DNA from: Pseudomonadota bacterium | GTDB lineage: Bacteria; Pseudomonadota; Gammaproteobacteria; Burkholderiales; Gallionellaceae | Assembly: GCA_021822115.1 (NCBI GenBank) | Contig: JAJZSA010000005.1 | Span: 1-64,000, forward strand | Direction: 5' to 3' | DNA length: 64,000 nt | Shown: positions 8,070 through 19,994 of the stretch, one piece after another | How positions within the stretch are numbered: the stretch's first letter is position 1 | Layout of the letters: the number at the start of each line of letters is the position of its first letter | The notes under the pieces: model-generated | What the model was told of the DNA's origin: nothing | Seen by the model: only the letters and a program-made list of their open reading frames with translations | Databases searched by the model: none | Position numbers and translations under genes: made by a program

Positions 8070-8525
8070 TCATCCGAACAGGCGGGCGAACAATCCTTTT
8101 TTGCGTTCCACGAAATCCTGTTTCTGTCGCAGATAAGCCTGTACCGATTCCACGTAATCGTTGTCGTCGCGCTTGATGTGGTTGAACAGCCAGGTCACCA
8201 GCAGGCTGTTCAGCGCCTTGGTCACGTCCTCGCCGCGCTCGGCACGAGCCTGGAACTCGGCGATGCGCTTGGTGAACAGTTCGTGTACTTTCTTGTGCGA
8301 GGTCAGGAAGGGATAGCCGGCCTCTTCTTGCAAGCTTTCTTCGAAACCGAAGTGGGAGATGGTGTAATCCACTAGGTCGTTGAGCAACCAGGCGGCTTCT
8401 TCGCGCGACATGCCATTGGAGCGTGCATCGTCTAGCTGGTTGATGTATTCCACGATGCGCCGGTGCTGCTGGTCGATCACGTCGATACCGATGTTCAACT
8501 GGTCAGACCATACGAACTTCGCCAT
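8070..8525 (-). CDS. Bacteriohemerythrin with C-terminal extension
   Basis: A 151-residue hemerythrin with the full ligand set H21, H58, E62, H77, H81, H116 and D121, at the same positions as the downstream paralogue. It has an extra basic tail of about 20 residues (RQKQDFVERKKGLFARLFG) that looks like an amphipathic helix and could mediate membrane or protein contact. First gene of the two-gene unit, divergent from metH. Confidence 0.93.
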   Translation of the reverse strand: MAKFVWSDQLNIGIDVIDQQHRRIVEYINQLDDARSNGMSREEAAWLLNDLVDYTISHFGFEESLQEEAGYPFLTSHKKVHELFTKRIAEFQARAERGEDVTKALNSLLVTWLFNHIKRDDNDYVESVQAYLRQKQDFVERKKGLFARLFG

Positions 8526-8605
8526 GCCACCCCCGTCAGGCCATAAAAGTCACACAGATGGTAGTGACATTCGCCGCCGTCGGCAAGCCGCCTACCCCCC
8601 CATGT

Positions 8606-8611
8606 TAGAAT
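8606..8611 (+). promoter_or_regulatory. Likely -10 element of metH
   Basis: TAGAAT 28 bases before the metH start. No clear -35 and no cobalamin or SAM riboswitch fold was recognised in the 113-base gap 8526-8638. Confidence 0.45.
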
Positions 8612-8638
8612 CCGCGCACCTTAGAAAAGCCGGTCATC

Positions 8639-12325
<3,687 letters not shown>

Positions 12326-12348
12326 ACAGCACTCATCAAGGAATAAGA

Positions 12349-13089
12349 ATGGTTGAATTTGAACTTGGTAAAAGAGTTCTCGCGCTTAGAGAGCGTGTTG
12401 TTGCCGAGTTCAATTTAGGTGACTGGGAAGAGGTTGGCCTTCTAACTGGGTACTCCGATCTCATATCCAAACACCCACGCTTACTACGCAGTTTATCGTG
12501 GGGTGATGAAGATTATGCAGGTAATGCCCTTTCTATTATCAAGCGCATTGCAGAGCAAAATGAGGAAGCATTTGCGGTATTCGAAAGGTATGTTGCAGAG
12601 AAGTACCCGGGTGAAGGCCAATACATTTCTGCAAAGCCTGCAGAAAGAAAAATTACCTTCGCCCCCAACGTCTTTCAAGTGCCTGAAAGCGCAGCTGTCG
12701 AACACGATTTGGTTGCGGTAATGATGCCTTTCAAAACCGAGTTCAACTCAGTGCATGATGGTATTCGCCGTGCTTGCAGTGCTGCTGGCTACCGGTGTCT
12801 TAGGGTTGATGACATTTGGGAAGAAAGCACGGTAATTCAAGATATTTTCAACCTTATTTTTCGCGCCCATGTAGTTATTGTCGATTTCACGGGCAAGAAT
12901 CCAAACGTAATGTACGAAACGGGAATTGCTCATACATTGGGTAAACATGTGGTTCCCATTTCGCAGTCGCTTGATGATGTGCCATTTGATATGGCACATC
13001 ATCGCATTCTCAAATATCTCCCGAACAACGAGGGCATCGAAGCGATGGTCTCGAAACTTTCAGAAAAACTTCGTCAAGTTAGCAAATGA
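12349..13089 (+). CDS. TIR/deoxyribosyltransferase-like domain protein, possible immune effector
   Basis: A 246-residue protein in two parts. Residues 1-115 form a helical domain I cannot place (FNLGDWEEVGLLTGYSDLI, then HPRLLRSLSWGDEDY). Residues 118-215 look like the nucleoside 2-deoxyribosyltransferase/TIR-like fold: VAVMMPF strand, helix, LRVDDI, then VVIVDFTGKNPNVMYETGIAH with the probable catalytic glutamate E190, and VPISQ...VPFD. Such domains, joined to small recognition domains, often degrade NAD or nucleotides in bacterial conflict systems; that function here is inference. The gene is markedly A+T-richer than metH and the FKBP genes on either side, suggesting recent acquisition. It starts at the ATG after AAGGAATAAGA, 23 bases after metH. 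No partner gene is obvious. Confidence 0.65.
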   Translation: MVEFELGKRVLALRERVVAEFNLGDWEEVGLLTGYSDLISKHPRLLRSLSWGDEDYAGNALSIIKRIAEQNEEAFAVFERYVAEKYPGEGQYISAKPAERKITFAPNVFQVPESAAVEHDLVAVMMPFKTEFNSVHDGIRRACSAAGYRCLRVDDIWEESTVIQDIFNLIFRAHVVIVDFTGKNPNVMYETGIAHTLGKHVVPISQSLDDVPFDMAHHRILKYLPNNEGIEAMVSKLSEKLRQVSK

Positions 13090-13143
13090 CAATTACTTTG
13101 AATCAGATGTGGCACAACTCCTATAGCGTATGAAAGGAACACA

Positions 13144-13830
13144 ATGACTACCCTCATCAAAACCGACACCAAACTCGGCGAAGGCGCAGAAGCCCAAGCC
13201 GGACAGACCGTCATCGTGCATTACACCGGCTGGCTCTTCGACGAGAGTGCACCCGACAACAAGGGCGCGAAGTTTGACAGCTCGCTCGACCGTAATGAGC
13301 CGTTCGATTTCCCGCTCGGCGGCGGGCGCGTCATCAAGGGCTGGGACGAGGGCGTGGCGGGCATGAAGGAAGGCGGCACACGTACTTTGGTGATCCCGCC
13401 GGAGATGGGTTACGGGCCGCGCGGTGCGGGCAACGTCATCCCGCCGAATGCAACGCTGGTGTTCGACGTGAAGCTGCTGAAGGTGATCCGCACCGAGTGC
13501 ATCGATACCAAGGTCGGTGAAGGCGACGAGGCGCAGGCCGGGCAGCATGTGACGGTGCATTACACCGGCTGGCTGTTCGACAAGCATGCGGAAGGCAACA
13601 AGGGCACGAAGTTCGACAGCTCGCGCGACCGCGATGAGCCGTTCGAATTCCCGCTCGGTATGGGCCATGTGATTCAGGGCTGGGACATCGGCGTGCAGGG
13701 CATGAAAGTGGGCGGTCAGCGCACGCTGATTATCCCGGCCGAGATGGGCTATGGCCGTCGCGGTGCGGGTGGTGTGATCCCCGGCAATGCGACGCTGGTG
13801 TTCGAAGTCGAATTGCTGGGTGTGAACTAA
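13144..13830 (+). CDS. Tandem double-FKBP peptidyl-prolyl isomerase
   Basis: A 228-residue cytoplasmic protein (no signal peptide) with two consecutive FKBP domains, about residues 1-115 and 118-228. Each has VHYTGWLF, a short insert ending in KG(A/T)KFDSS, the VI(K/Q)GWD active-site block and the EMGYG(P/R)RGAG flap. The domains resemble each other and that of the next gene, indicating internal duplication. FKBPs catalyse prolyl cis-trans isomerisation in protein folding. RBS AAAGGA precedes the ATG. Confidence 0.9.
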   Translation: MTTLIKTDTKLGEGAEAQAGQTVIVHYTGWLFDESAPDNKGAKFDSSLDRNEPFDFPLGGGRVIKGWDEGVAGMKEGGTRTLVIPPEMGYGPRGAGNVIPPNATLVFDVKLLKVIRTECIDTKVGEGDEAQAGQHVTVHYTGWLFDKHAEGNKGTKFDSSRDRDEPFEFPLGMGHVIQGWDIGVQGMKVGGQRTLIIPAEMGYGRRGAGGVIPGNATLVFEVELLGVN

Positions 13831-14283
13831 ATGAAGCGCCTCCCTTTCATTTCACTCGCGGCTTTGCTCGGTGCCAGCAGTCTCTTGTTCAGTGCGTGTT
13901 CCCAAGCCGAGCTGCCCGCTGCCAAGCCCAGCAATGTGACCGAGCTGATGCAGGTCGAAGTCAAGCCGGGCGCCGGTGCGGAAGCCAAGGCGGGCCAGAC
14001 CGTCGCGGTGCATTACACCGGCTGGCTGTATGACGAGGCGGCCCCCGAACATAAAGGCGCGAAGTTCGACAGCTCGCGTGATCGCGGTCATCCGTTCGAA
14101 TTCCCGCTCGGTGCAGGTCAGGTCATCAAGGGCTGGGACGTCGGCGTGCAGGGCATGAAGGTGGGCGGACAACGCACCCTCATCATCCCGCCCCAGATGG
14201 GTTATGGCGCACGCGGTGCAGGCGGCGTGATCCCGCCGAATGCGACGCTGGTGTTTGATGTGGAGTTGCTGGCGGTGAACTGA
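13831..14283 (+). CDS. FKBP-type peptidyl-prolyl isomerase lipoprotein
   Basis: A 150-residue single FKBP domain with a lipoprotein signal: MKRLPFISLAALLGASSLLFSAC, lipobox FSAC with the acylated Cys at 23. The FKBP core (VHYTGWLYDE, VIKGWDVGVQGMK, GYGARGAGG) is nearly the same as in the upstream double-domain protein, so the three domains probably arose by local duplication and this copy was redirected to the envelope. The start codon immediately follows the upstream TAA, so translation is likely coupled. Confidence 0.9.
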   Translation: MKRLPFISLAALLGASSLLFSACSQAELPAAKPSNVTELMQVEVKPGAGAEAKAGQTVAVHYTGWLYDEAAPEHKGAKFDSSRDRGHPFEFPLGAGQVIKGWDVGVQGMKVGGQRTLIIPPQMGYGARGAGGVIPPNATLVFDVELLAVN

Positions 14284-14304
14284 GCCGGGGTTTAGACTGC
14301 GACC

Positions 14305-14790
14305 ATGTTCTACCTCGAACTCTTCTCCGCGCTGGATCGCCACAAGGTGGACTACCTGCTGATCGGCGGGTTGGCGGTCTCGTTGCATGGCGTTGAACGT
14401 GCCACGATGGATGTGGATATCACCGTCGCGATGAGTCCGGCCAATCTTGCCGCACTGATCGAGACGGCGAGAGAATTGAAGTTGACGCCGGTGTTGCCGG
14501 TGCCGCTGGAGTCGTTGAGCAATATCGAGCTGTTGCGGGAATGGCACGCGAATCGCAATCTGGAAGCGTTCGCGCTGCGTACGCCGGAACTGGCAGGTGT
14601 GACCATAGATGTGCTGTTGTTCCCGCCGGTGGATTTTGTCGGCATGCAACAACGGGCAGTCGAGTTCGATGTGGCAGGCACGGTGATCAAAGTGGTTTCC
14701 ATCGACGACCTGATCGCGATGAAAAGCGCAGTTGGCCGCCCGATCGACCTTTCCGATGTCGAACATCTACAGAGGATCAAGGCGTCATGA
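14305..14790 (+). CDS. Nucleotidyltransferase-fold protein, possible toxin of a two-gene module
   Basis: A 161-residue member of the polymerase-beta-like nucleotidyltransferase superfamily (AbiEii/DUF6036-like). The motif IGGLAVSLHGVERATMDVDI supplies GG (21-22) and the metal-binding D36 and D38; a third acidic residue, D102, lies in TIDVLLF. A small gene overlaps its stop codon. That pairing resembles nucleotidyltransferase toxin-antitoxin modules, in which the enzyme modifies tRNA or a partner; this is inference. A -10-like TAGACT (14293-14298) leaves almost no leader. Confidence 0.7.
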   Translation: MFYLELFSALDRHKVDYLLIGGLAVSLHGVERATMDVDITVAMSPANLAALIETARELKLTPVLPVPLESLSNIELLREWHANRNLEAFALRTPELAGVTIDVLLFPPVDFVGMQQRAVEFDVAGTVIKVVSIDDLIAMKSAVGRPIDLSDVEHLQRIKAS

Positions 14791-14969
14791 CACAACCCTT
14801 CACTTCCGGCGACCGCACCTACTACGTCAGCGATGAGCGTTTGCGCGCATTCCGCGCGCTCACGCCGGAACAGCGCTTGCGCTGGGTGGAAGAGTTGGCG
14901 AATTTTTTGCGGATGGCCAAGGTTGCAAGGCAGGACAAGGCCGCGTCCGGAAACAGCGGTACGCGATAA
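14787..14969 (+). CDS. Small partner protein of the nucleotidyltransferase
   Basis: A 60-residue protein (MTQPFTSGDRTYYVSDERL...) whose ATG overlaps the upstream TGA (ATGA), implying coupled translation. The middle (FRALTPEQRLRWVEELANFLRMAK) is a predicted amphipathic helical pair. It may be an antitoxin or accessory subunit. No named family recognised. Confidence 0.6.
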   Translation: MTQPFTSGDRTYYVSDERLRAFRALTPEQRLRWVEELANFLRMAKVARQDKAASGNSGTR

Positions 14970-15014
14970 AGCGTTCACAGGCATAGTCCGGCACACGTTC
15001 AGGGGGAGCGACAG

Positions 15015-15596
15015 ATGTTCCAGATTCGAGTTCACGGTCGGGGCGGTCAGGGGGTGGTGACGGCGACGGAGATGCTGTCGGTCGCCGCGTTCGAGGAAGG
15101 CCGCCATGCGCAGGCGTTTCCCAGTTTCGGTTCGGAGCGTACCGGTGCGCCGGTGGTGGCGTTCTGCCGCCTCGACGACAAGGAGATCCGCCTGCGCGAA
15201 CCCATCATGCAGCCGGATGCGCTCATCATCCAGGACCCTACCCTGCTGCATCAGATCGATGTGTTCGCCGGCCTCAAGCCCGACGGCTATGTGCTGCTGA
15301 ACTCCGCACACAGCTTCGAGCAACTCGGGCTGGGCGAACTGGTGCAGCGCATGGGTCATACGCGGCTGGCCGCCCTGCCCGCCACCGAGCTGGGCATCAA
15401 ACACATCGGCCGCCCCATTCCCAACGTGCCGCTGATCGCCGGTTTCGCGGCGCTGTCCGGCATGTTCAAACTCGAATCCGTGATCAAGGCGATCAACGAG
15501 AAGTTCTCAGGCAAGGTGGCCGAAGGCAACATCGCGGCCGCGACCGAGGCTTACGAACTGGTGAAGCAACAGATGAAGGAGGCCGCAAATGCTTAA
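15015..15596 (+). CDS. porG: 2-oxoacid:ferredoxin oxidoreductase, gamma subunit
   Basis: A 193-residue gamma subunit of the pyruvate/2-oxoacid:ferredoxin oxidoreductase family. The N-terminal signature VHGRGGQGVVTATEML and the FPSFGSERTGAPVVAF block are typical. The complex oxidatively decarboxylates a 2-oxoacid to acyl-CoA with ferredoxin reduction, or runs in reverse to fix CO2. First gene of a four-gene operon (gamma, alpha, beta, flavoprotein-ferredoxin). The start follows GGGGGAG. Pyruvate is the likeliest substrate, but sequence alone does not prove it. Confidence 0.88.
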   Translation: MFQIRVHGRGGQGVVTATEMLSVAAFEEGRHAQAFPSFGSERTGAPVVAFCRLDDKEIRLREPIMQPDALIIQDPTLLHQIDVFAGLKPDGYVLLNSAHSFEQLGLGELVQRMGHTRLAALPATELGIKHIGRPIPNVPLIAGFAALSGMFKLESVIKAINEKFSGKVAEGNIAAATEAYELVKQQMKEAANA

Positions 15597-16845
15597 GCAG
15601 ATGGAAGGCTCCAAGGCCGTGGCCGAGGCAGTGGCGCTGTGCCGCCCGGAAGTGATCTGTGCCTATCCGATCTCGCCGCAGACGCATATCGTCGAGGCAT
15701 TGGGCGAGATGGTGAAATCCGGCGAACTGCAACCGTGCGAGTTCATCAACGTGGAGAGCGAGTTCGCCGCGATGTCGGTGGCTATCGGTTCTTCCGCTGC
15801 GGGTGCGCGTTCCTACACGGCGACCGCATCGCAGGGTCTGCTGTTTATGGTGGAGGCGGTCTACAACGCATCCGGCCTCGGCTTGCCCATCGTGATGACC
15901 GTGGCCAATCGCGCCATTGGTGCGCCGATCAACATCTGGAACGACCATTCCGATTCGCTCTCGCAGCGCGATTCCGGCTGGATGCAGTTGTTCGCCGAGA
16001 CCAACCAGGAAGCGGTCGACTTGCACATCCAGGCGTTCAAGCTGGCCGAGGAACTGTCGATGCCGGTGATGGTGTGCATGGACGGTTTCATCCTCACCCA
16101 TGCCTTCGAGCGCGTGGACATCCCGACGCAGCAACAGGTGGATGCCTTCCTGCCGCCGTATGAACCGCGTCAGGTGCTCGATCCGCAGGACCCCATCTCC
16201 ATCGGCGCGATGGTGGGGCCGGAGGCGTTCATGGAAGTGAAGTATCTGGCGCATGCCAAGCAATTGCAGGCGCTGGAACTGATCCCGCAATACGCCGCCG
16301 AATTCAAGGAGAAGTTCGGGCGCGACAGCGGCGGACTGGTGCGGACTTATCGCACCGAGGATGCCGAGACCATCATCGTGGCCATGGGCTCGGTGCTGGG
16401 CACCATCAAGGATGTGGTGGACGACATGCGCGAACAGGGCCACAAGATCGGCGTGCTGGGCATCATCAGCTTCCGCCCCTTCCCGATGGAACAGGCGCGC
16501 GAGGCGCTGCAACACTGCAAGCGTTTCGTGGTGGTGGAGAAGCATCTGGCCGTCGGCCTCGGCGGGGTGCTCACCACCACGCTGCGCATGGCCGTGGCCG
16601 GGCTGAAGCTGAAGGGTTATACCGCCATCGCCGGACTGGGCGGTCGTCCCATCCCCAAGGCTTCGTTGCACGACCTGTTCCTGAAAGCGGAAACCGACAG
16701 TCTGGAGCCCATCACCTTCGTCGATCTGGATTGGGACGTGGTGAACAAGCAGCTGGAACGCGAGCGGCAGAACCGCCGTTCCGGCCCCATCGCCGAGAAC
16801 GTGTTGCATGCCAAAGGCATGTCTTCCTCTGCGAAATTCGGTTAG
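15589..16845 (+). CDS. porA: 2-oxoacid:ferredoxin oxidoreductase, alpha subunit
   Basis: A 418-residue alpha subunit. It begins MLKQMEGSKAVAEAVALCRPEVICAYPISPQTHIVE, the conserved pyrimidine-domain N-terminus (YPI(S/T)P), and contains the NVESEFAAMSVAIGSSAAGAR stretch that surrounds the cofactor. It overlaps the gamma gene by 8 bases, indicating coupled translation. A 168-base gap holding a palindromic repeat separates it from the beta gene, unlike the tight spacing elsewhere in the operon. Confidence 0.9.
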   Translation: MLKQMEGSKAVAEAVALCRPEVICAYPISPQTHIVEALGEMVKSGELQPCEFINVESEFAAMSVAIGSSAAGARSYTATASQGLLFMVEAVYNASGLGLPIVMTVANRAIGAPINIWNDHSDSLSQRDSGWMQLFAETNQEAVDLHIQAFKLAEELSMPVMVCMDGFILTHAFERVDIPTQQQVDAFLPPYEPRQVLDPQDPISIGAMVGPEAFMEVKYLAHAKQLQALELIPQYAAEFKEKFGRDSGGLVRTYRTEDAETIIVAMGSVLGTIKDVVDDMREQGHKIGVLGIISFRPFPMEQAREALQHCKRFVVVEKHLAVGLGGVLTTTLRMAVAGLKLKGYTAIAGLGGRPIPKASLHDLFLKAETDSLEPITFVDLDWDVVNKQLERERQNRRSGPIAENVLHAKGMSSSAKFG

Positions 16846-16859
16846 AGGCAGCCTGCTCA

Positions 16860-16969
16860 TGACGACGAAGGGCATCTGCTGCGTTGCGCGGTACTCGAAA
16901 TCCTCATGTACTCTTTGTACATTCCGGTTTCTGCGTGCCGTGCGCCTTGCATCCCTCCCTTCGTCGTCA
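16860..16969. repeat. Imperfect long palindrome (MITE/REP-like) inside the por operon
   Basis: Outer arms 16860-16872 and 16957-16969 are exact 13-base complements. Inside, further partly complementary segments converge on a centre near 16915, where atgtac and gtacat flank the loop tcttt. The whole 110-base unit can fold into one long, imperfect hairpin. It has no coding content and separates porA from porB. It looks like a small non-autonomous repeat; copies elsewhere are not visible in this window. Confidence 0.65.
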
Positions 16970-17013
16970 CGATCAGACAGCCTCTATGCAGAGCAAAGGA
17001 ATTAGGAGAGAAC

Positions 17014-18021
17014 ATGGGATACCAGACCATCAAGTTCTACCAGACCGGCACCTACACCGTGGGCAACCGCCTGCTGGCGCCGGACGAGCGCAGCGTGCAG
17101 GCCGGTGAGTTGCGCAGCAACTCGATCAACTCTGGTCACCGTGCCTGTCAGGGTTGCGGCGAGGCGCTCGGTGCGCGTTACGCCATCGACGCCGCGATGG
17201 CGGAGAGCGACAACCAGTTGATCGCGGTGAACGCGACCGGCTGTCTGGAGGTGTTCTCCACGCCGTATCCCGAATCGTCCTGGCAGGTGCCCTGGGTGCA
17301 TTCGCTGTTCGGCAACGCGCCGGCGGTGGCGACCGGCGTGGCCGCGGCGATGAAGGTCAAAGGCAAGAAGGATGTGCGCGTGGTGGCGCAGGGGGGCGAC
17401 GGCGGCACCACCGACATCGGTTTCGGCTGCCTGTCCGGCATGTTCGAGCGCAACGACGATGTGCTCTACATCTGCTACGACAACGAGGCCTATATGAACA
17501 CCGGTGTGCAGCGTTCATCGGCCACACCGCCGACGGCGCGTACTGCCACGACGATGCCGGTGGGCAAGGAGCCGGGCAACGTGTTCGGACAGGGCAAGAA
17601 CGTACCGGAGATCGCCATGGCGCACGGCATCCCCTATGTGGCGACGGCGACCGTGGCCGACCTGCGCGACCTGGAATACAAGGTGCGCAAGGCGATGAAG
17701 CTGCGCGGCGCGCGCTATATCCAGATCTTCGTGCCCTGCCCGCTGGGCTGGGGTGCCGCCTCGCATGACACCATCAAGCTGGCGCGGCTGGCCAAGGAGA
17801 CCGGCATGTTCCCGGTGTTCGAGGCCGAGCACGGCGAAGTGACCGGCGTGCTGAAGATCCGCAACAAGCAGCCGATCGAGGAATACCTGAAGCCGCAGAA
17901 ACGCTTCGCGCACTTGTTCGGCAAGCACGCGCATCCCGAGATGGTGGCGCATTTGCAAGCCATCGCCGACCGCAACATCCGCAAATACGGCTTGCTCAAC
18001 GAGGAGAAGGCAAATGGCTAA
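17014..18021 (+). CDS. porB: 2-oxoacid:ferredoxin oxidoreductase, beta (TPP-binding) subunit
   Basis: A 335-residue thiamine-diphosphate-binding subunit. ACQGCGEALGARYAIDA and a later cysteine (NATGCLEVFSTPYPES) match PorB cluster ligands, and GGDGGTTDIGFG followed by CYDNEAYMNTGVQRS is the TPP/Mg2+ motif. The start at 17014 follows AGGAGAGAAC; the frame is open upstream only through the repeat. It overlaps the next gene by 8 bases. Confidence 0.92.
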   Translation: MGYQTIKFYQTGTYTVGNRLLAPDERSVQAGELRSNSINSGHRACQGCGEALGARYAIDAAMAESDNQLIAVNATGCLEVFSTPYPESSWQVPWVHSLFGNAPAVATGVAAAMKVKGKKDVRVVAQGGDGGTTDIGFGCLSGMFERNDDVLYICYDNEAYMNTGVQRSSATPPTARTATTMPVGKEPGNVFGQGKNVPEIAMAHGIPYVATATVADLRDLEYKVRKAMKLRGARYIQIFVPCPLGWGAASHDTIKLARLAKETGMFPVFEAEHGEVTGVLKIRNKQPIEEYLKPQKRFAHLFGKHAHPEMVAHLQAIADRNIRKYGLLNEEKANG

Positions 18022-19639
18022 CAAACCCTTCGCCATCACCCTCAAGCCTGGTACCTCGCTGTCCAATCTGACCGGTTCCTGGCGCAGCGCGCGCCCGGTC
18101 TATCTGGATCGGCTGCCGCCGTGCAACAACGCTTGCCCGGCCGGCGAGAACATCCAGGGCTGGCTGTTCCATGCCGAGAGCGGCGATTACGAACAGGCCT
18201 GGCGCGTGCTGACTTTGGACAATCCGTTGCCCGCGGTGATGGGGCGCGTGTGCTACCACCCGTGCGAGACGGCCTGTAACCGTGCGCAGCTCGACCAGGC
18301 GGTAGGCATCAATTCGGTGGAGCGTTTCCTCGGCGACGAGGCGATCAAGCGTGGCTGGAAGTTCGACCAGCCTGCTGCTGCCACGGGCAAGAAAGTGCTG
18401 GTGGTGGGCGCGGGGCCGTCGGGACTTTCTGCCGCCTATCATCTGGCGCGCCTGGGGCATCGGGTGGAGATCCACGAAGCCGGTCCGCTGGCCGGTGGCA
18501 TGACGCGTTTCGGCATCCCGAAATATCGTTTGCCGCGCGAGGTGCTGGATGCCGAAGTGCAGCGCATCGTCGATCTGGGCGTGACGCTGAAACTGAATAC
18601 CAAGGTGGAACATATCGATCAAAGCATGCAGGCTGGCGGGTTCGACGCGGCCTTCCTCGCTGTGGGCGCACATATCGGCAAGCGCACGCAGATCCCGGCG
18701 GGCGATGCCTCGCACATCGTGGATGCGGTGTCGGTGCTGCGCTCGATGGAGGGCGAAGACAAACCCATGCTGGGACGCCGCGTGGTGGTGTACGGCGGCG
18801 GCAATACCGCCATCGACGTGGCACGCACCGTGAAGCGTATGGGCGGCGAACCCATCATCGTCTACCGCCGCACGCGCGACAAGGCGCCGGCGCACGACTT
18901 CGAGATCGAGGAAGCCCTGCAGGAAGGCGTGATGGTGAAGTGGCTGTCCACCATCAAGCAGGCCGGTGCGGGCGAGATCACCATCGAGAAGATGGAACTG
19001 GACGACAAGGGCTTCCCGCAGCCGACCGGCGAGTTCGAGACACTGGCGGCGGATTCGGTGGTGCTGGCGCTGGGGCAGGATGTCGATCTTTCCCTGCTGG
19101 AGGGCGTGCCCGGGCTGGAAGTGAAGGACGGCGTGGTGCAGGTCGGCCCCAACATGATGACCGGTGCCGCAGGCATCTTCGCCGGTGGCGACATGGTGCC
19201 GTCGGAACGCACGGTGACCGTGGCAGTCGGCCACGGCAAGAAGGCGGCGCGTCATATCGATGCCTGGCTGCGCGGCACGACCTACGCCCCCGCGCCCAAA
19301 CATGAGCTGGCCGAATTCAAGAACCTGAACACTTGGTATTACTCCGACGCCCACAAGACCGTGCGTCCCATGCTGGACATCATCCGTCGCCAGACGAGTT
19401 TCGACGAAGTGCAAGGCGGGTTGGATGAGAGCAACGCGCTGTTCGAAGCACGTCGCTGTCTGTCCTGCGGCAACTGTTTCGAGTGCGACAACTGCTACGG
19501 CGTGTGTCCGGACAATGCGGTGGTCAAGCTCGGCCCCGGCAAGCGCTTCGAGTTCAAGTACGACTACTGCAAGGGTTGCGGCCTGTGCGTGGCAGAGTGC
19601 CCATGCGGCGCGATCAAGATGGTGCCGGAAGATATCTGA
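18014..19639 (+). CDS. GltD-like NAD(P)H flavoprotein fused to a 2[4Fe-4S] ferredoxin
   Basis: A 541-residue protein joining three parts: an N-terminal Fe-S region (CNNACPAGENIQGW, then CYHPCETACNRA), a central FAD/NAD(P) oxidoreductase (VLVVGAGPSGLSAAYHLARLGH; VVVYGGGNTAIDVARTVKRMGG), and a C-terminal ferredoxin-like domain with two cysteine clusters (CLSCGNCFECDNCYGVCP and CKGCGLCVAECPCGA). Within the por operon it probably replaces the delta ferredoxin subunit and couples 2-oxoacid oxidation to NAD(P)H, or the reverse. It overlaps porB by 8 bases. It is distinct from the true gltD at 54888, which lacks the C-terminal ferredoxin. Confidence 0.88.
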   Translation: MANKPFAITLKPGTSLSNLTGSWRSARPVYLDRLPPCNNACPAGENIQGWLFHAESGDYEQAWRVLTLDNPLPAVMGRVCYHPCETACNRAQLDQAVGINSVERFLGDEAIKRGWKFDQPAAATGKKVLVVGAGPSGLSAAYHLARLGHRVEIHEAGPLAGGMTRFGIPKYRLPREVLDAEVQRIVDLGVTLKLNTKVEHIDQSMQAGGFDAAFLAVGAHIGKRTQIPAGDASHIVDAVSVLRSMEGEDKPMLGRRVVVYGGGNTAIDVARTVKRMGGEPIIVYRRTRDKAPAHDFEIEEALQEGVMVKWLSTIKQAGAGEITIEKMELDDKGFPQPTGEFETLAADSVVLALGQDVDLSLLEGVPGLEVKDGVVQVGPNMMTGAAGIFAGGDMVPSERTVTVAVGHGKKAARHIDAWLRGTTYAPAPKHELAEFKNLNTWYYSDAHKTVRPMLDIIRRQTSFDEVQGGLDESNALFEARRCLSCGNCFECDNCYGVCPDNAVVKLGPGKRFEFKYDYCKGCGLCVAECPCGAIKMVPEDI

Positions 19640-19992
19640 TGAATCTGATTTCCAATCCGCTGCTGGTGACGGCAGTGATGCTGGCCGTGTCCAACCTGTT
19701 CATGACCTTCGCCTGGTACGGCCACCTGAAGAACCTCGCCACGTCGCCCTGGTACGTGGCGGCACTGGTGAGCTGGGGCATCGCGCTGTTCGAATACCTG
19801 ATCCAGGTGCCGGCCAACCGCATCGGCTACACGGCGCTGAGTCTGGGGCAGTTGAAGATATTGCAGGAAGTCATCACACTCTCCATCTTCGTGCCGTTCG
19901 CGGTGCTGTACATGAACCAGCCGCTGAAGCTGGATTATCTGTGGGCGGGGCTGTGCCTGATGGGCGCGGTGTATTTTATTTTCAGGACTTAG
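19639..19992 (+). CDS. DUF486/DMT-like small membrane protein
   Basis: A 117-residue protein with four predicted membrane helices, beginning MNLISNPLLVTAVMLAVSNLFMTFAWYGHLKN, the hallmark of the DUF486 family related to small drug/metabolite transporters. Function is not established. The start codon overlaps the previous stop (TGATG), so it is probably translated with the por operon, although any functional link is unclear. Confidence 0.85.
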   Translation: MNLISNPLLVTAVMLAVSNLFMTFAWYGHLKNLATSPWYVAALVSWGIALFEYLIQVPANRIGYTALSLGQLKILQEVITLSIFVPFAVLYMNQPLKLDYLWAGLCLMGAVYFIFRT

Positions 19993-19994
19993 CT

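Noticed and set aside
8526..8638. Cobalamin or SAM riboswitch before metH
   Set aside because: The gap is only 113 bases and no conserved B12-box or SAM-riboswitch core was found.
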